NCBI GenBank assembly: GCA_027625915.1 | Contig: JANTQA010000057.1 | Span: forward strand, 62,001 to 126,000 | Direction: 5' to 3' | DNA length: 64,000 nt | Origin: Anaeramoeba flamelloides | Taxonomy: Eukaryota; Metamonada; Anaeramoebidae | Part shown: in pieces, positions 62,900 to 64,000 of the stretch | Numbering within the stretch: position 1 is the stretch's first letter | Layout of the letters: every line of letters starts with the position of its first letter | Notes under the pieces: generated by a model | The model's input: the letters and a program-made list of their open reading frames with translations, nothing else | What the model was told of the DNA's origin: nothing | Databases searched by the model: none | Position numbers and translations under genes: made by a program

Positions 62900-64000
62900 T
62901 TAATTTTCATATGATGATAAATCAGAGGTATAACTCGAATCAGAATTGGAATTTGAATCATATTTTGATCCCGATACCCTTTCCGTACATATTTCTAATT
63001 CTAATTCTGATTCTGATTCTGATCCCGACCCCGATCCCCCCTCTGTAAATGATTCCATTCCAGTTTCCGTATCCGTATCTGTATCCGTTTCCGATTGAGA
63101 AATAGATTCAGATTCTGTTTCCGATCCAGGATCTAATTTTTGTTTATTATGAGATAATGGTTTTGTTTTTGAAGCATTATTGTTTATAATACTATAGTCA
63201 TTTTCAGTCAAATCAAAGGGCAAAAAAGTTAAAAAAGTATTTTCTATTTCAATTGAATGGTCTTGTAATATGAAAAAACTTTCCTCTTCTTCGTTGTCAT
63301 CTACCAATTCATCTTGTGGATTCTGAAAATTGAAATCAATCAATTTTTCAACATCATCATTAGAATTTCGATTAAGATTTGTATTGCCCTTTGAACCAGT
63401 TATAATATTACTCCATTCTGATGAATTTGTAATATCCACAGATGAGATTCTCCCCGATTGAAATAAACCTGGCAAAATTTCTATATCGGGTAATAATATT
63501 TCTGAATTTGATTTATTTTCATTTCCAAATATATCTTCAAGTTTAAAATCACCACTATCACCATCATTGTTATTATTTTTATTGTTATTAAAATTTGTGT
63601 TATTGAATAAATTCAACTGATACTTTTTATTATTATTTGTATAATCGAGTAGCTGATCAACTGAAAATGATTTTATTGGTTTTGAACTTTCATTTGAACT
63701 TGTTTGACTTGGAAAAAAATCTATTAATAATTCGGTTGTTTTATTTTTTTTATTTCTATCATTTTTTTTCTTTTTTTTATTCATAAAACTATCATCCCTA
63801 TAATTGAATTCAGATTCCACATGCCCATTACCATCCAAGGTTGCAAATTCTTTATTTGAAGGAATTTTTAAATTTTTTTTATTATTTTCAATTTTCCTTG
63901 ATGTTTCAATGTTATTTAACCTTTTATTTTTATTTTCATTTGAATTTTCATTTTCGTTTTCATTTTCATTTTCATTTTCATTTTCATTTTCTTCTTTGAG
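62900..64000 (-). CDS. Acidic low-complexity protein, 5' end beyond window
   Basis: The minus-strand frame is open from the window edge (64000) to a TAA at 62900, at least 366 residues, so the start and any N-terminal domain lie outside. The visible part begins with an Asn-Glu repeat (63905-64000), then a Lys/Asn-rich stretch, a short hydrophobic-acidic motif (FSVDQLLDY), further acidic segments with PDIEILPGLF and KLIDFNF, and ends in a long Ser/Glu/Asp/Thr-rich tail (SESES, TDTDTDTETG) finishing SSYEN. No domain, signal peptide or membrane segment is visible. Length over 1.1 kb with one open frame and biased but protein-like content supports a real gene. Function unknown; phosphorylated acidic tails of this type are common in nuclear and trafficking proteins. 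Confidence 0.75.
   Translation of the reverse strand, partial: LKEENENENENENENENENSNENKNKRLNNIETSRKIENNKKNLKIPSNKEFATLDGNGHVESEFNYRDDSFMNKKKKKNDRNKKNKTTELLIDFFPSQTSSNESSKPIKSFSVDQLLDYTNNNKKYQLNLFNNTNFNNNKNNNNDGDSGDFKLEDIFGNENKSNSEILLPDIEILPGLFQSGRISSVDITNSSEWSNIITGSKGNTNLNRNSNDDVEKLIDFNFQNPQDELVDDNEEEESFFILQDHSIEIENTFLTFLPFDLTENDYSIINNNASKTKPLSHNKQKLDPGSETESESISQSETDTDTDTETGMESFTEGGSGSGSESESELELEICTERVSGSKYDSNSNSDSSYTSDLSSYEN

Overview
The window is an A+T-rich (roughly three quarters or more by eye, not computed), gene-sparse stretch of a eukaryotic nuclear genome, most likely from an amoeboid or flagellated protist. Genes carry GT-AG introns and use TAA/TAG stops. Proteins are rich in Lys, Asn, Ser and Asp runs, and intergenic DNA is full of A/T homopolymers and TA microsatellites. 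The families present (LKB1/STK11, Ras, TIMELESS, COMMD, a secreted sphingomyelinase-like phosphodiesterase, multi-SH3 scaffold) fit a free-living protist. Anaeramoeba is my best guess from style alone, at low confidence. I found no tRNA, rRNA or CRISPR.

Layout: 1.9-2.2 kb (-) COMM-domain protein. 8.9-11.0 kb (-) LKB1-type kinase in two exons; splicing a small upstream exon supplies the glycine-rich loop, and the tail is a CAAX box. 12.0-17.3 kb (+) a basic, RG-rich, six-SH3 scaffold whose frame is broken at a poly-A/poly-Lys run (homopolymer indel or a 67-bp intron). 23.5-24.1 kb (+) canonical Ras. 29.2-37.3 kb (+) a proposed three-exon gene for a tandem winged-helix (E2F/DP-like) protein with 3.5- and 2.2-kb introns filled with transposon-like DNA. 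44.0-46.9 kb (+) intronless TIMELESS/Tof1. 54.0-58.7 kb (-) four-exon SMPDL3-like secreted phosphodiesterase with a 3.1-kb repeat-bearing intron. 62.9-64.0 kb (-) the 3' end of an acidic, low-complexity protein that runs off the window.

The remainder is a graveyard of small inverted-repeat elements. There are three copies of a TA-flanked, CAGT-ended hairpin MITE; a 404-bp TA-flanked foldback; a 1-kb foldback whose loop holds a very strong G-quadruplex tract; two overlapping ~2-kb foldbacks sharing four related ends; and a 1.17-kb element with 19-bp perfect terminal repeats and clustered TCGCGA motifs. That last element sits inside another repeat whose uninterrupted copy is present 3.3 kb downstream. 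There is also a 77-bp hairpin module scattered at several sites, three copies of a ~190-bp MITE with ends in TTGTGACTCAC, a degraded LINE-like 3' end, and four pairs of longer dispersed repeats.

The genes do not form an operon or pathway. LKB1 and Ras are membrane-targeted signalling proteins with prenylation signals, the SH3 protein is a probable scaffold, TIMELESS is a replication-fork factor, and the winged-helix protein is a probable DNA-binding factor. The least ordinary biology here is the element load inside phase-consistent introns, and the TCGCGA element with its internal empty-site control.
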